NCBI RefSeq assembly: GCF_030409905.1
Contig: NZ_JAUFQT010000001.1
Location: 2,192,001-2,256,000 of the forward strand
From: Echinicola jeungdonensis
GTDB taxonomy: Bacteria > Bacteroidota > Bacteroidia > Cytophagales > Cyclobacteriaceae
Direction of reading: 5' to 3'
Length of the DNA stretch: 64,000 nt
Shown here: piece by piece, positions 55,391 through 64,000 of the stretch
Position numbering within the stretch: position 1 is the first letter of the stretch
Layout: every line of letters begins with the position of its first letter
Translations under genes and position numbers: made by a program
The notes under the pieces: model-generated
What the model saw: the letters and a program-made list of their open reading frames with translations, nothing else
Database searches by the model: none
What the model was told of the DNA's origin: nothing

Positions 55391-57259
55391 ATGATCAGAA
55401 TAAATACCTTTTTATTAGCTATTCTTTTGATGGGTTTGACCTTATTGCAAAGCCATGCACAAAGACAGATGGAATCCCTGGACAGAGGATTAGTTGCCGT
55501 TCCCAGAGAGGATGGCAGTGTGTTATTAAGCTGGCGTATTCTGGGAACCGAGGCACATGAGCTAGGATTTAATGTTTTTCATATTAAAGGGGATAATTCC
55601 CCTAAAAAAATCAATTTGCACCCTATTACTGCCTCCACCAATTTTGTGGTAGAAAACCCAGTCCCTGATGCAAAATACCTGGTAAAGCCAATTAGCGATA
55701 AGCCAAAGGAAGTAAAAGGACAAGAAGTCAAAGCCTGGTCAAAAAAATACTTGTCGATTCCTTTAAAAACCCCCGATGGTTATACGCCCAATGATGCTTC
55801 TGTGGGGGACTTGAATGGAGATGGCCAATATGAAATTGTAATCCACCAAAGAGGGAGAGCACATGATAATTCCCATCGTGGTTATACTGATGAACCCATT
55901 TTACAAGCATATACCTTGGAAGGAGAATTTCTTTGGGAAATAAATCTTGGGAAAAATATCCGCGAGGGAGCCCATTATACCCAGTTTATGGTGTATGACC
56001 TGGATGGGGATGGCAGGGCAGAATTGGCTTGCAAAACCGCTGATGGCACCACCGATGCACTTGGAAATGTAATTGGGGATGCCGATGCTGATTATAGAAA
56101 TGATGATGGGTATATATTAAGTGGTCCAGAATTCCTGACCATATTTGATGGAGAAACAGGTGAGGCACTAGCTACCGCTGATTATATCCCACCAAGACAT
56201 CCCGAAAAGTTAAACCCTACTTCTGAGGAGTTAGATGCCATTTGGGGCGATGGGTATGGAAATCGTATGGACAGGTTTTTGGCTGGGATAGCCTATTTGG
56301 ATGGGGAACAGCCCAGCTTGATTATGACCAGGGGTTATTATACCCGTACAGTCATTGCTGCCTGGAATTGGCGGGATGGAAATTTGTCTGAAGTTTGGAC
56401 CTTTGATAGCCATGATGGAAATCCCGAACACCGGAAATTTGCAGGTCAGGGATATCATAGCCTTCATGTAGCTGATGTTGATAAGGACCATAAAGATGAA
56501 GTCGTTTTTGGAGCCATGGTCATTGATGATGACGGAACAGGTGTTTACAGCACCGGCTTGGGCCATGGGGATGCATTGCACCTAACAGACCTGGATCCTG
56601 AAAGACCTGGTATGGAAATTTTTGGTATTCATGAGCATGTCCGTCATGAGCATGGTGCCAATCTAAGGGATGCTGAAACGGGGGAAGTTATTTGGTCCCA
56701 TCCCTCACCGGATGTGGGCCGAGGAGTGGCTCTGGATATTGATCCCAGGCACCCCGGCCATGAAGCCTGGGCATCAGGAAAAGGGCTGCACGGGCTTTGG
56801 AATATCAAAGGGGAAGTGATTTCAGAAAAGAAGCCGAGTTCCTGCAATATGGGGATTTGGTGGGATGGAGACTTGTTAAGGGAAATCCTCAATGGAGTGG
56901 ACATTGATAAATGGGATTATGAAAATGAAAAATCAGTAAGAATCTTTACAGGGGATAAATACAATGTTGCCAAAAACAATGGCACTAAATCCAACCCTGC
57001 CCTTTGTGCGGATATTTTTGGTGATTGGCGGGAAGAGCTGATTGGCCGCACGGAAGATGGAAAGGAACTTAGGATTTTTACTACCCCAATCCCATCAGAA
57101 CATCGTTTTTATACTTTGATGCATGACCCGGTTTACAGGTTGAGCGTAGCTTGGCAAAATGTGGCGTATAACCAGCCGCCCCATACGGGATTTTTCTTAG
57201 GACATGGGATGGAAAAACCACCCCGGCCTCATATCACGCTTATTAAATCAACGAAATAA
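55391..57259 (+). CDS. PL11 rhamnogalacturonan lyase (first tandem copy), secreted
   Basis: A 622-residue secreted enzyme (signal ending LLQSHAQ). PL11 features: QMESLDRGLVAVPREDG, LLSWRILGTEAHELGFNV, SVGDLNGDGQYEIVI, GAHYTQFMVYDLDGDGRAELACKTADG, RVG-type loops and SLHVADVDKDHKDEVVFG. The DxDGDG-like loops are calcium-binding sites of the eight-bladed propeller. It cleaves the RG-I backbone (rhamnose-galacturonate) by beta-elimination. Its TAA overlaps the ATG of the next PL11 gene by one base, so the two are translationally coupled. Confidence 0.94.
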   Translation: MIRINTFLLAILLMGLTLLQSHAQRQMESLDRGLVAVPREDGSVLLSWRILGTEAHELGFNVFHIKGDNSPKKINLHPITASTNFVVENPVPDAKYLVKPISDKPKEVKGQEVKAWSKKYLSIPLKTPDGYTPNDASVGDLNGDGQYEIVIHQRGRAHDNSHRGYTDEPILQAYTLEGEFLWEINLGKNIREGAHYTQFMVYDLDGDGRAELACKTADGTTDALGNVIGDADADYRNDDGYILSGPEFLTIFDGETGEALATADYIPPRHPEKLNPTSEELDAIWGDGYGNRMDRFLAGIAYLDGEQPSLIMTRGYYTRTVIAAWNWRDGNLSEVWTFDSHDGNPEHRKFAGQGYHSLHVADVDKDHKDEVVFGAMVIDDDGTGVYSTGLGHGDALHLTDLDPERPGMEIFGIHEHVRHEHGANLRDAETGEVIWSHPSPDVGRGVALDIDPRHPGHEAWASGKGLHGLWNIKGEVISEKKPSSCNMGIWWDGDLLREILNGVDIDKWDYENEKSVRIFTGDKYNVAKNNGTKSNPALCADIFGDWREELIGRTEDGKELRIFTTPIPSEHRFYTLMHDPVYRLSVAWQNVAYNQPPHTGFFLGHGMEKPPRPHITLIKSTK

Positions 57260-59121
57260 TGAAACGAATACACCTGATTGCCTCAAAAGGGCTGATGCTT
57301 GTTATGGCCATACTGATGGCTTGCCAGGTCACAGCCCAAAAACAAATGGAATACCTTGACAGGGGCCTGGTGGCCGCTAACAATGAAATTGGACAGGTTT
57401 TTATAAGTTGGCGCTTGTTGGGAACTGAACCCGACGACTTGGCTTTTAATGTCTACCGACAAAAAGGAGAGCAAGAAGCCCAAAAACTGAACAGTGCCCC
57501 CATCATTTCCAGTACCAACTATACCGATAAGACGCCATCAAGTGGGGATGATATCAGGTACTTTGTTAAGGCTGTTGAAAATGGGAAAGAAATAGAAGCT
57601 TCAAAAGCTGTAAGTGTTTGGAAAGAAAATTTCCTGTCTGTTCCATTAAATACGCCTGAAGGCTATTCTCCCAATGATCTCTCTGTAGGAGATTTGAATG
57701 GAGATGGTCAATACGAGCTAATTGTCCACATGACAGGCCGAGGCCATGACAATTCCCATGACGGCTATACGGACGATCCCATTTTTCATGCCTATACATT
57801 GGAAGGGGAATTTCTTTGGGAAATCAATTTGGGGAAAAATATCCGTGAAGGAGCCCATTATACCCAGTTTATTGTGGTGGATATGGATGGGGATGGCCGA
57901 TCTGAATTTGCCTGCAAAACGGCTGATGGGACCGTGGATGGTAAAGGAAATGTCATTGGGGATGCTTCCAAAGATTGGAGAAATGAACAAGGCAGAATTT
58001 TGGATGGCCCTGAATTCTTTACAGTATTCGATGGAATGACAGGAGAAGCATTGGCGACGAAGGACTTTATAGCTGGAAGAGGAGATATTTGTGGCTGGGG
58101 CGGTGAAGGCGGAAATGGCGGAAATGATTGCAAAGGCAACCGGGTGGATCGTTTTTTGGCTGGTGCAGCTTACCTGGATGGAAAATTGCCAAGTGTACTT
58201 ATGTGCCGTGGTTATTATGGCAGGACAGTAATTGCTGCATGGGATTATCGTGAGGGTAAGCTGAGCAGTCGGTGGGTGTTTGATTCGGAGGGAAGAGAAA
58301 ATCCATTTTCGGGTCAGGGTAACCACAGTCTAAGTATTAATGATGTGGATAAGGACGGAAAGGATGAAATCGTCTATGGTTCCATGACCGTGGATGATGA
58401 TGGTACCGGGATGTATTCAACTGGCCTGAGGCATGGAGATGCTGGACACATCACCCATTTTAATCCCCAATATCCAGACCAGTTGGTTTGGAGTATCCAT
58501 GAAAATGAAACCAATGAAGAGGGATATGGCGTGGCCCTCTTCAATGCCCGAACTGGAGAAATCCTTTGGGGAGGAGAAGAAGGTAAAGATGTGGGTAGGG
58601 GTTTGGCCATAGACATTGACCCTACCAATACTGGAATGGAAATGTGGTGGAATGGCCAAAATGGTCTGTATAATATCAAAGGAGAGCGAATCGGAAAGAA
58701 TCCTAGATCAACCAACTTTGCTATTTGGTGGGACGGCGATCTTCTGCGGGAAATCCTGGACCGTAATTTTATCGATAAATGGGACCATGAAAGGGAAGAA
58801 CAGGTAAGGCTCTTTACTGCGGAAGGCTGTGTGTCCAATAATGGCTCCAAAGCCAATCCCGGATTATCGGCAGACCTTTTTGGTGATTGGAGAGAAGAAG
58901 TAATCTTCAGAACCGAGGACAACCAGTCTTTAAGGATTTTCACAACCACTATTCCAACTGAAAACAGGCTTTATACTCTAATGCACAATCCACAGTACCG
59001 GATGAGCATTGCCTGGCAAAATGTGGGCTATAATCAGCCACCACATACAGATTACTATTTGGGAGAAGGAATGGAAATGCCACATAAACCAAATATTAAA
59101 GTCCAAAAGCCAGTCCAATAA
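57259..59121 (+). CDS. PL11 rhamnogalacturonan lyase (second tandem copy), secreted
   Basis: A 620-residue paralogue of the preceding gene, starting within its stop codon (TAATG). The signal peptide ends MACQVTAQ; the Cys in it gives no clear lipobox. PL11 motifs are the same: MEYLDRGLVAANNEIGQV, DLNGDGQYELIV, YTQFIVVDMDGDGRSEF and LSINDVDKDGKDEIV. It differs by a Gly/Cys-rich loop at ~residues 276-295 (ICGWGGEGGNGGNDCKGN) where the first copy has a different sequence. Divergent loops suggest endo/exo or substrate-length specialisation, an inference. Confidence 0.94.
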   Translation: MKRIHLIASKGLMLVMAILMACQVTAQKQMEYLDRGLVAANNEIGQVFISWRLLGTEPDDLAFNVYRQKGEQEAQKLNSAPIISSTNYTDKTPSSGDDIRYFVKAVENGKEIEASKAVSVWKENFLSVPLNTPEGYSPNDLSVGDLNGDGQYELIVHMTGRGHDNSHDGYTDDPIFHAYTLEGEFLWEINLGKNIREGAHYTQFIVVDMDGDGRSEFACKTADGTVDGKGNVIGDASKDWRNEQGRILDGPEFFTVFDGMTGEALATKDFIAGRGDICGWGGEGGNGGNDCKGNRVDRFLAGAAYLDGKLPSVLMCRGYYGRTVIAAWDYREGKLSSRWVFDSEGRENPFSGQGNHSLSINDVDKDGKDEIVYGSMTVDDDGTGMYSTGLRHGDAGHITHFNPQYPDQLVWSIHENETNEEGYGVALFNARTGEILWGGEEGKDVGRGLAIDIDPTNTGMEMWWNGQNGLYNIKGERIGKNPRSTNFAIWWDGDLLREILDRNFIDKWDHEREEQVRLFTAEGCVSNNGSKANPGLSADLFGDWREEVIFRTEDNQSLRIFTTTIPTENRLYTLMHNPQYRMSIAWQNVGYNQPPHTDYYLGEGMEMPHKPNIKVQKPVQ

Positions 59122-59176
59122 ATCGGTTTTTGAGCTTTGGTGCTATTAAGTCATTTTGCGATTTAAATATGATTCT

Positions 59177-60742
59177 ATGAAAATACCTAGCGGCTATATT
59201 ATCCCAGTATTCATGACGGTATTAATGGGTGCAATTGGGGGACAGGCCAATGGAGCAGTCCATCCTAAATTGGAAAGCTGGTTCAATATTCAAGATTTTG
59301 GTGCAATCCCTGATGATGGACAACTGGATACCGAAGCCATCAATCAAACCATAATTACAGCTTCCAAATCCGGTGGGGGGACGGTTTATTTTCCTGCAGG
59401 AAAATATTTAAGCTTTTCAATAGAATTAAAGAATAACATTACCCTTCATCTTGAAAATGGGACAATTCTGGAAGCTGCTGATCCTGCAGATTGGGGAATA
59501 GGTTACAATCCTCCGGAGGACAATCCGCATGATGATTACCAGGATTATGGCCATAGTCACTGGAAAAATAGTTTGATCTGGGGAATTGGCCTAAAAGGGG
59601 TACATATTGAAGGCAAAGGTTTGATCTATGGACAAGGGCTTGAAAAATGGGCCCATAATGAAAGTGGGATGGAAGGGAATAAAAGCATTGCCCTGAAAAA
59701 CTGTAGAAATGTTTCCATCAAGGATATCAGCATCCTCCAGGGCGGGCATTTTGGAATATTGGCCACAGGAGTTGATAACTTCACCATTGATAACCTGAAA
59801 ATAGATTCCAACCGGGATGGCATCAACATCGATGCTTGCAAAAATGTCCGAATCTCTAATTGCACCGTAAATACACCCAATGATGATGCTATTGTCCTGA
59901 AAAGCTCCTATGCTCTGGGATATCCAAGGTTTACAGAAAACCTGACCCTTACCAATTGTCAGGTGAGTGGTTTTGATCTTGGTACCATGTTGGATGGAAC
60001 TTACCAAACGACTCAAAAACAAGCCCCGGACAAAGGAGGAGTTACTGGAAGGATCAAGATGGGAACAGAATCCAACGGCGGATTCCGGAATATTACCATT
60101 TCCAATTGCGTTTTTGTGCATTGCCGGGGACTTGCATTAGAAACCGTTGATGGAGGAATTCTGGAAGATGTGAGCATTTCCAATATCACCATGCGGGACA
60201 TCGTCAACGCTCCCTTTTTCCTTCGTCTTGGAAGCAGAATGAGAGGCCCAGAAGGCACCCCTGTGGGCAAATTACGACGGGTACAAATCAGTAATGTGGT
60301 GGTGTCAGGAGCAGATCCAAAATATGCAGCCATGGTAATGGGGATTCCAGACCATCCGGTGGAAGATATCGTTTTTGATAACATTCGTATTCTGGCAAAA
60401 GGAGGGGCTCCAGCAAGTCAGGCTTTGGTTGAAGTCCCTGAACTGGAAGATGGGTATCCGGATCCAAGAAATTTTGGGGAGATACCTGCTTATGGTTTTT
60501 ATATCCGGCATGCAAATGGAATCCAGCTGAATGATATTAATCTGCAATTTGAGGATGATGATCAGAGGCCTGCCATTTATGCAGAGGATGTAGAAGGGAT
60601 GAGGTTGGATAATGTGAAGATGGAGAAAACAGAAGGTGTACCCGGAATGAAATTGAAGATGGTACAAGGTTTCCAATTAATAAATAGTGGAGAAGGGGAA
60701 AGTAAAGAAATGCAGGTGATAGATGATATGGAATTGCCATAG
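59177..60742 (+). CDS. GH28 family glycosidase, secreted (third intact copy)
   Basis: The frame extends upstream to a TTG at 59156, but ATG 59177 begins the signal peptide (IIPVFMTVLMGAIGGQANGA) and is preferred, for 521 residues. GH28 motifs: FNIQDFGAIPDDG, GGGTVYFPAGKYL, RDGINIDACKN (D214), NDDAIVLKSS (D236/D237) and GRIKMGTESNGG. The usual GHG motif is not evident, as in some exo-acting and RG-specific subgroups. It lies 55 bp after the PL11 pair, so it probably acts on the RG-I or homogalacturonan fragments they release. Confidence 0.87.
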   Translation: MKIPSGYIIPVFMTVLMGAIGGQANGAVHPKLESWFNIQDFGAIPDDGQLDTEAINQTIITASKSGGGTVYFPAGKYLSFSIELKNNITLHLENGTILEAADPADWGIGYNPPEDNPHDDYQDYGHSHWKNSLIWGIGLKGVHIEGKGLIYGQGLEKWAHNESGMEGNKSIALKNCRNVSIKDISILQGGHFGILATGVDNFTIDNLKIDSNRDGINIDACKNVRISNCTVNTPNDDAIVLKSSYALGYPRFTENLTLTNCQVSGFDLGTMLDGTYQTTQKQAPDKGGVTGRIKMGTESNGGFRNITISNCVFVHCRGLALETVDGGILEDVSISNITMRDIVNAPFFLRLGSRMRGPEGTPVGKLRRVQISNVVVSGADPKYAAMVMGIPDHPVEDIVFDNIRILAKGGAPASQALVEVPELEDGYPDPRNFGEIPAYGFYIRHANGIQLNDINLQFEDDDQRPAIYAEDVEGMRLDNVKMEKTEGVPGMKLKMVQGFQLINSGEGESKEMQVIDDMELP

Positions 60743-61276
60743 GTCAAAATAACCACATGGTTTTTACCTCAAGGGGCGCTAAAAATTTCGCAAGGCATGG
60801 GAAGGGATTTGTTCTCCCAAATTCCATCTCCAATATTTTTTTGATTGAAATTAAATTTTCTTGCAGAACCTGTCCCGCTTCTTCAGGAGTCGCAAAGTTC
60901 GCAGAGGTTTATGGAAGTAAACCTTTGCGTTTTTTAGCGTTTTGGCGTGCAACTTTTTCCCTCCCTAATTTAATGGCATTGGGGGGAGTTTAGGTGAGCG
61001 GAATTGGTTAATAGCGCCCATTGCAAATCCCCAGCTGTCTATGAGGTAATAAACCCACTATCCATAATTGTTCCATTACATTCCAAATGCCTCATTTACC
61101 ACTTATCAAATTACCCCTTATCACCAGTACAGATCAGAAGAGTTTTTTTGGAAGTTGAAAGTACCTTGGGATTTAGGAAACGATTTGAAAATGGGGTATT
61201 CGGCTTTTTAATCAGTTTCATTTTGCAGAAAAGAATTGCTCTTTTAACTTCATTGACAAAAAAATATCTATAATAC
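60743..61276. other. Intergenic region with terminator-like hairpin and operator-like site
   Basis: No gene is supported in 534 bp. A hairpin at 60901-60928 (GCAGAGGTTTA with TAAACCTTTGC, one mismatch) is followed by GTTTTTTAG and could terminate the GH28 transcript. The adjacent TCGCAAAGTTCGCAGAGG text resembles the segment near 22595. A LacI-like palindrome lies at 61175-61188. Confidence 0.55.
61175..61188. promoter_or_regulatory. LacI-like palindrome upstream of DUF4861 gene
   Basis: AGGAAACGATTTGA matches 8 of the 10 fixed positions of TGNAANCGNTTNCA and shares the GGAAACGATT core with the perfect site at 36681. It lies 89 bp before the DUF4861 start. Weak on its own. Confidence 0.3.
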
Positions 61277-62572
61277 ATGAAAACATCTGTCAATTCTTTC
61301 ATCTTTTTAGGCATGGCCTGCGGTTTTTTGGCATGTCAAGCTGAAAAACAGCAAGAAAAAGATTATTCCGAAATAGTATTGCGTAATACCTCCAGGGTAA
61401 AGCTAAATGAAAAGCCAGTCATTCTTAAAAGAGACCAAATCAAAGGGTTACCTGATGAGGAGCTGTTTCCCTTGGTAACCCAGGCATCAGGGGACACCCT
61501 TCCCACGCAGTTGGATGATGTGGATGGAGATGGCCAATGGGATGAACTTTTTATCTTGGCTGATTTTGCTGCCCAAGAAGAAAAAACAGTTCAATTAAAA
61601 TGGGTGGATCAACCTATTGAATTTGAAAAAAGAACCAGCGTACGGTTTGGCAAAAGAGAAGCTGCTGATCAACCTGTTCAACCTGCCCAAATAGACACCT
61701 TGCCTGCTGATGGTTTGCCAAAAAGTGTAGGATACCAGCCCTATCAAACCGATGGTCCCTCATGGGAAAATGACAAAGTAGGTTTCCGTCATTATTTTGA
61801 TGGAAGAAATGCCAAAGACCTTTTTGGTAAAAAGGTAAGCCATATGAGTCCCGAAACGGTGGGGATCAATAGTGAAGGCGCTGTGGAAGATAATTACCAT
61901 GTAATGGAAGATTGGGGCCGGGATATTTTGGCCGTTGGAAATTCACTGGGCATTGGTGGATTTGCGCTGATGATAGATGAAGCACCGGCAAGACTTGGAG
62001 TTACGGTGGATGATGCAGTCAATAATGTGGAGGAAAGTGTTTTCCAAATTGTAAAAGAAGGCCCCATCAGGTCCATCATTCAGTATAATTACAATAACTG
62101 GCAAACCCATAATCGCAACTATGATGTTCAGGAAAGAACTACCATCTGGCCTGGCATGTATGGCTATAAAAATGAAGTGTCTATTTCTGGACTTCAGGGA
62201 GACGAAATCTTTTTGGTGGGCTTAGTAAATATCAATAATGACCAGCCATTAGAAGAAATAGAAGTCAATGAAGAATGGGTAGTGTTGTTGACCCATGACA
62301 AACAAAGTTATGACAAAGAATGGCATTTGGGCATGGCTTTAATTCTTCCAAAAGCCAAATACCAGGGCTATTCCGAAGCCCCTGAATCCGGAGATTTGTC
62401 AAATAGTTTCCTGGCCAAGCTATCCATAGAGGAAAATGAACCTATTTCCTATTATGCAATAGGAGCATGGGGAATGTCCGAGGAACAATTCAGGGATAGG
62501 GAATATTTTAAAAATTATGTCACTAATCTCACCAAACAGCTTGATGCAGAAGTTGAGGTGAGCTGGAAATGA
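61277..62572 (+). CDS. DUF4861 family lipoprotein
   Basis: A 431-residue lipoprotein (lipobox FLAC, C20) of the DUF4861 family, recognised from DYSEIVLRNTSRVKLNEKP, QLDDVDGDGQWDELF, GPSWENDKVGFRHYFDGRN, VMEDWGRDILAVGNSLG and TTIWPGMYGYKNEV. Family members are common in pectin and ulvan utilisation loci, but no reaction is established to my knowledge. Predicted to be beta-rich. It starts a small run with the DUF6250-like gene and a PL26-type lyase, which suggests it works on RG-I oligosaccharides or their unsaturated ends. Confidence 0.75.
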   Translation: MKTSVNSFIFLGMACGFLACQAEKQQEKDYSEIVLRNTSRVKLNEKPVILKRDQIKGLPDEELFPLVTQASGDTLPTQLDDVDGDGQWDELFILADFAAQEEKTVQLKWVDQPIEFEKRTSVRFGKREAADQPVQPAQIDTLPADGLPKSVGYQPYQTDGPSWENDKVGFRHYFDGRNAKDLFGKKVSHMSPETVGINSEGAVEDNYHVMEDWGRDILAVGNSLGIGGFALMIDEAPARLGVTVDDAVNNVEESVFQIVKEGPIRSIIQYNYNNWQTHNRNYDVQERTTIWPGMYGYKNEVSISGLQGDEIFLVGLVNINNDQPLEEIEVNEEWVVLLTHDKQSYDKEWHLGMALILPKAKYQGYSEAPESGDLSNSFLAKLSIEENEPISYYAIGAWGMSEEQFRDREYFKNYVTNLTKQLDAEVEVSWK

Positions 62573-62685
62573 GAAATTTAGATTTAGGAATGATGAATTA
62601 CTTCCAATTCTACCTTTATCATTTCTATTTCTTAATTAATTCTAATTGTAAAAGAAAGGATAAGGCATTGGGCAAAAACAATTGT

Positions 62686-63411
62686 ATGGATTTTAATCGT
62701 CACTTTATATACGGCCTTTTTTTAGCTGGTATCTTTTCAGCCTGCTCTCAGGAAGGTACAGAACAAAAGGACAGAAATGAAGGCTCCACTCCCGAAAAAG
62801 TGATATTCCAATCTGATTTTTCAGGTGAACTGGACCCTCAAACCTGGAAAACGGAAATAGAGGATCCGGACAGTTCAAAGGTAGTGGTAATAGATGGTAA
62901 GTTGGTATTGGATTCCAATGCAGGAGTTACCGTCTGGCTGGACAAAAAACTTAAAGGAGACATTGAAATCACCTATCAACGGGAAGTGATCATGGAAGAA
63001 GGTGTCAATGACCGGCTATCTGATCTCAATCAGTTTTGGATGGCTACCGACCCTAGAAATGAAAACTTATTTACCAGGAGCGGTTCTTTCAAAGAATATG
63101 ATTCGCTAAGCATGTATTACGTTGGATTTGGGGGAAACTATAATTCCACAACCCGCTTTAGGAAATACCATGGTGATGGTGAAAAGCCATTGTTATTTGA
63201 CCTTAGGGACAAGGCTCACTTACTACAGCCTAATCATGTATATGATATCAAGATTAAAGTGGATGATGGCCTGGTAAGCTATTGGGTAGATGACAATTTG
63301 TTTTTTCAATACCAGGATGAAAACCCATTGGAGGAAGGATACTTTGGTTTCCGCTCCACCTGGTCCAGACATGCTATTGATAATTTGAAAATTGTTCAGT
63401 TAGAGAAATAG
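62686..63411 (+). CDS. DUF6250-like lipoprotein with concanavalin-type fold
   Basis: The frame opens at 62569, overlapping the previous stop (ATGA), but the ATG at 62686 begins a proper lipoprotein signal (FIYGLFLAGIFSAC, C20) and is preferred, for 241 residues. The mature part resembles DUF6250/laminin-G-like beta-sandwiches: IFQSDFSGELDPQTWKTEI, GVTVWLDKKLKGDIEITY, DLNQFWMATDP, YYVGFGGNYNSTTRFRKY and GYFGFRSTWSRHAIDN. No catalytic residues are assigned. Such domains are frequent beside pectin lyases and may bind sugar or act as enzymes of unknown type. Confidence 0.72.
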   Translation: MDFNRHFIYGLFLAGIFSACSQEGTEQKDRNEGSTPEKVIFQSDFSGELDPQTWKTEIEDPDSSKVVVIDGKLVLDSNAGVTVWLDKKLKGDIEITYQREVIMEEGVNDRLSDLNQFWMATDPRNENLFTRSGSFKEYDSLSMYYVGFGGNYNSTTRFRKYHGDGEKPLLFDLRDKAHLLQPNHVYDIKIKVDDGLVSYWVDDNLFFQYQDENPLEEGYFGFRSTWSRHAIDNLKIVQLEK

Positions 63412-63429
63412 AATAGTCATCGTTTCTTT

Positions 63430-63498
63430 GGACCTCGTTTCAAACGAGGTCCATCTATTAGGTCTGTTTCAATAGTCCTAGTTTAAAACGAGGGCTAT
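63430..63498. repeat. Two adjacent similar hairpins
   Basis: GGACCTCGTT (63430-63439) pairs with AACGAGGTCC (63443-63452). A second, imperfect hairpin follows at 63472-63498 with related arms (TCCTAGTTT and AAACGAGGG). They may act as a terminator between the DUF6250-like and PL26-type genes or be repeat-type palindromes; no T-tract is seen. Confidence 0.5.
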
Positions 63499-63558
63499 AC
63501 TTTAACCATTCTCTAAATAAAAATTCGGAAAGAAATTCAAATCAACCGAAATAAACCC

Positions 63559-64000
63559 ATGAGTAACTATAATATAACCCGAAGAAATTTTGTAAAAAGT
63601 TCTGCTTTATTAAGTTCTTCACTTTTTTTAGGCCCCACCCTTGCTAATGCAGTTGGGGGTGTTTTTCCCAAATCACCATTGCGACCTGTAGCCTTACATT
63701 GGCTGGAGGAAACCGAAAACCGGATTATTGATGGGGCAACTTGGGGTGTGCCCTGGCCAATGGGGCAATTAAAGCAAAATGCCGACTTTTCCCTAAAGAA
63801 CACCAATGGAGCCAAACATGCTGTCCAGTCCTGGCCATTGGCATATTGGCCGGATGGATCCTTAAAATGGACCGGACATGCTATGCCCTCGGGGGTAACG
63901 GGATTTAATGATTTTAGCCTTGTACCAGGGGAAAAAATTCAACCTGATCAATCCCTTAAAGTGGCAGAAACCTCCTTAGAAATTTCAATCGATACAGGGA
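63559..64000 (+). CDS. PL26-type exo-rhamnogalacturonan lyase, N-terminal part (runs off the window)
   Basis: The frame starts at ATG 63559 and is open to the window end (147 codons visible). The leader ITRRNFVKSSALLSSSLFLG is Tat-like. The mature N-terminus matches the first domain of PcRGLX/YetA-like proteins: LRPVALHWLEETENRI, ATWGVPWPMGQLKQN, QSWPLAYWPDGSLKWTGHA. PL26 enzymes release disaccharides or unsaturated units from RG-I ends. The catalytic domain lies beyond the window. It follows the DUF6250-like gene by ~150 bp. Confidence 0.78.
   Translation, partial: MSNYNITRRNFVKSSALLSSSLFLGPTLANAVGGVFPKSPLRPVALHWLEETENRIIDGATWGVPWPMGQLKQNADFSLKNTNGAKHAVQSWPLAYWPDGSLKWTGHAMPSGVTGFNDFSLVPGEKIQPDQSLKVAETSLEISIDTG

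Noticed and set aside
61004..61273. 89-codon ORF just upstream of the DUF4861 gene
   Set aside because: No recognisable motifs or signal peptide, composition like non-coding DNA, and it would cover the likely promoter region of the next gene.

Overview
The window reads as a chromosomal carbohydrate-utilisation region of a Bacteroidota bacterium, most likely Cytophagales/Cyclobacteriaceae. This is inferred from two SusC/SusD pairs, a hybrid two-component sensor, many SPI/SPII-exported glycosidases, fasciclin-domain lipoproteins, AT-rich spacers and the lack of strong Shine-Dalgarno sequences. No rRNA, tRNA or CRISPR was seen. Nearly all genes fit breakdown of pectin, in particular rhamnogalacturonan I (RG-I) with galactan and arabinan side chains, plus oligogalacturonides.

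Layout. 1-3864: 3' part of a GH43 gene and a GH2 beta-galactosidase, closed by a strong terminator. 3984-4480: a decayed GH28 gene, followed by ~830 bp of remnant DNA. 5385-14313: a plus-strand run of PL22-like oligogalacturonate lyase, CBM9-like/PKD protein, GH35, GH28, GH106-like and GH53 galactanase. 14857-18430: three minus-strand alpha/beta-hydrolase or deacetylase genes (dienelactone hydrolase family, CE4-like, CE7-like). 19360-22323: a large GH2 protein with an Asp where the acid/base Glu is expected. 22809-25351: minus-strand GH105 and GH28. 25634-27020: a GH43 pseudogene. 27100-32600: an accessory, partly decayed zone with three copies of a structured ~220 bp repeat, a lone PKD lipoprotein and a complete IS3-family element. 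32598-36251: the hybrid two-component sensor, divergent from 36939-52159, a long operon FAS1-SusC-SusD-FAS1-FAS1-SusC-SusD. 52838-64000: a second enzyme run of GH2, two tandem PL11 RG lyases, GH28, DUF4861, DUF6250-like and the start of a PL26-type exo-RG lyase.

How the parts would work together (inference from families): PL11 and GH28 enzymes cut the RG-I and homogalacturonan backbones. GH53, GH2, GH35 and GH43 trim galactan and arabinan. Esterases and deacetylases remove acetyl groups. The two SusCD complexes, aided by FAS1 lipoproteins, import oligosaccharides. PL26, GH105, GH106-like and PL22-like enzymes finish the oligomers to monosaccharides and unsaturated uronates. The hybrid sensor would respond to a periplasmic oligosaccharide. 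A perfect LacI-type palindrome ahead of the SusCD operon, with weaker matches ahead of two other units, suggests a second layer of control by a regulator not encoded here.

The least explained items are the triplicated structured repeat with apparent compensatory changes in its stems, the GND variant in the large GH2 protein, the double SusCD operon with three FAS1 lipoproteins, and a small membrane ORF bounded by two strong hairpins.
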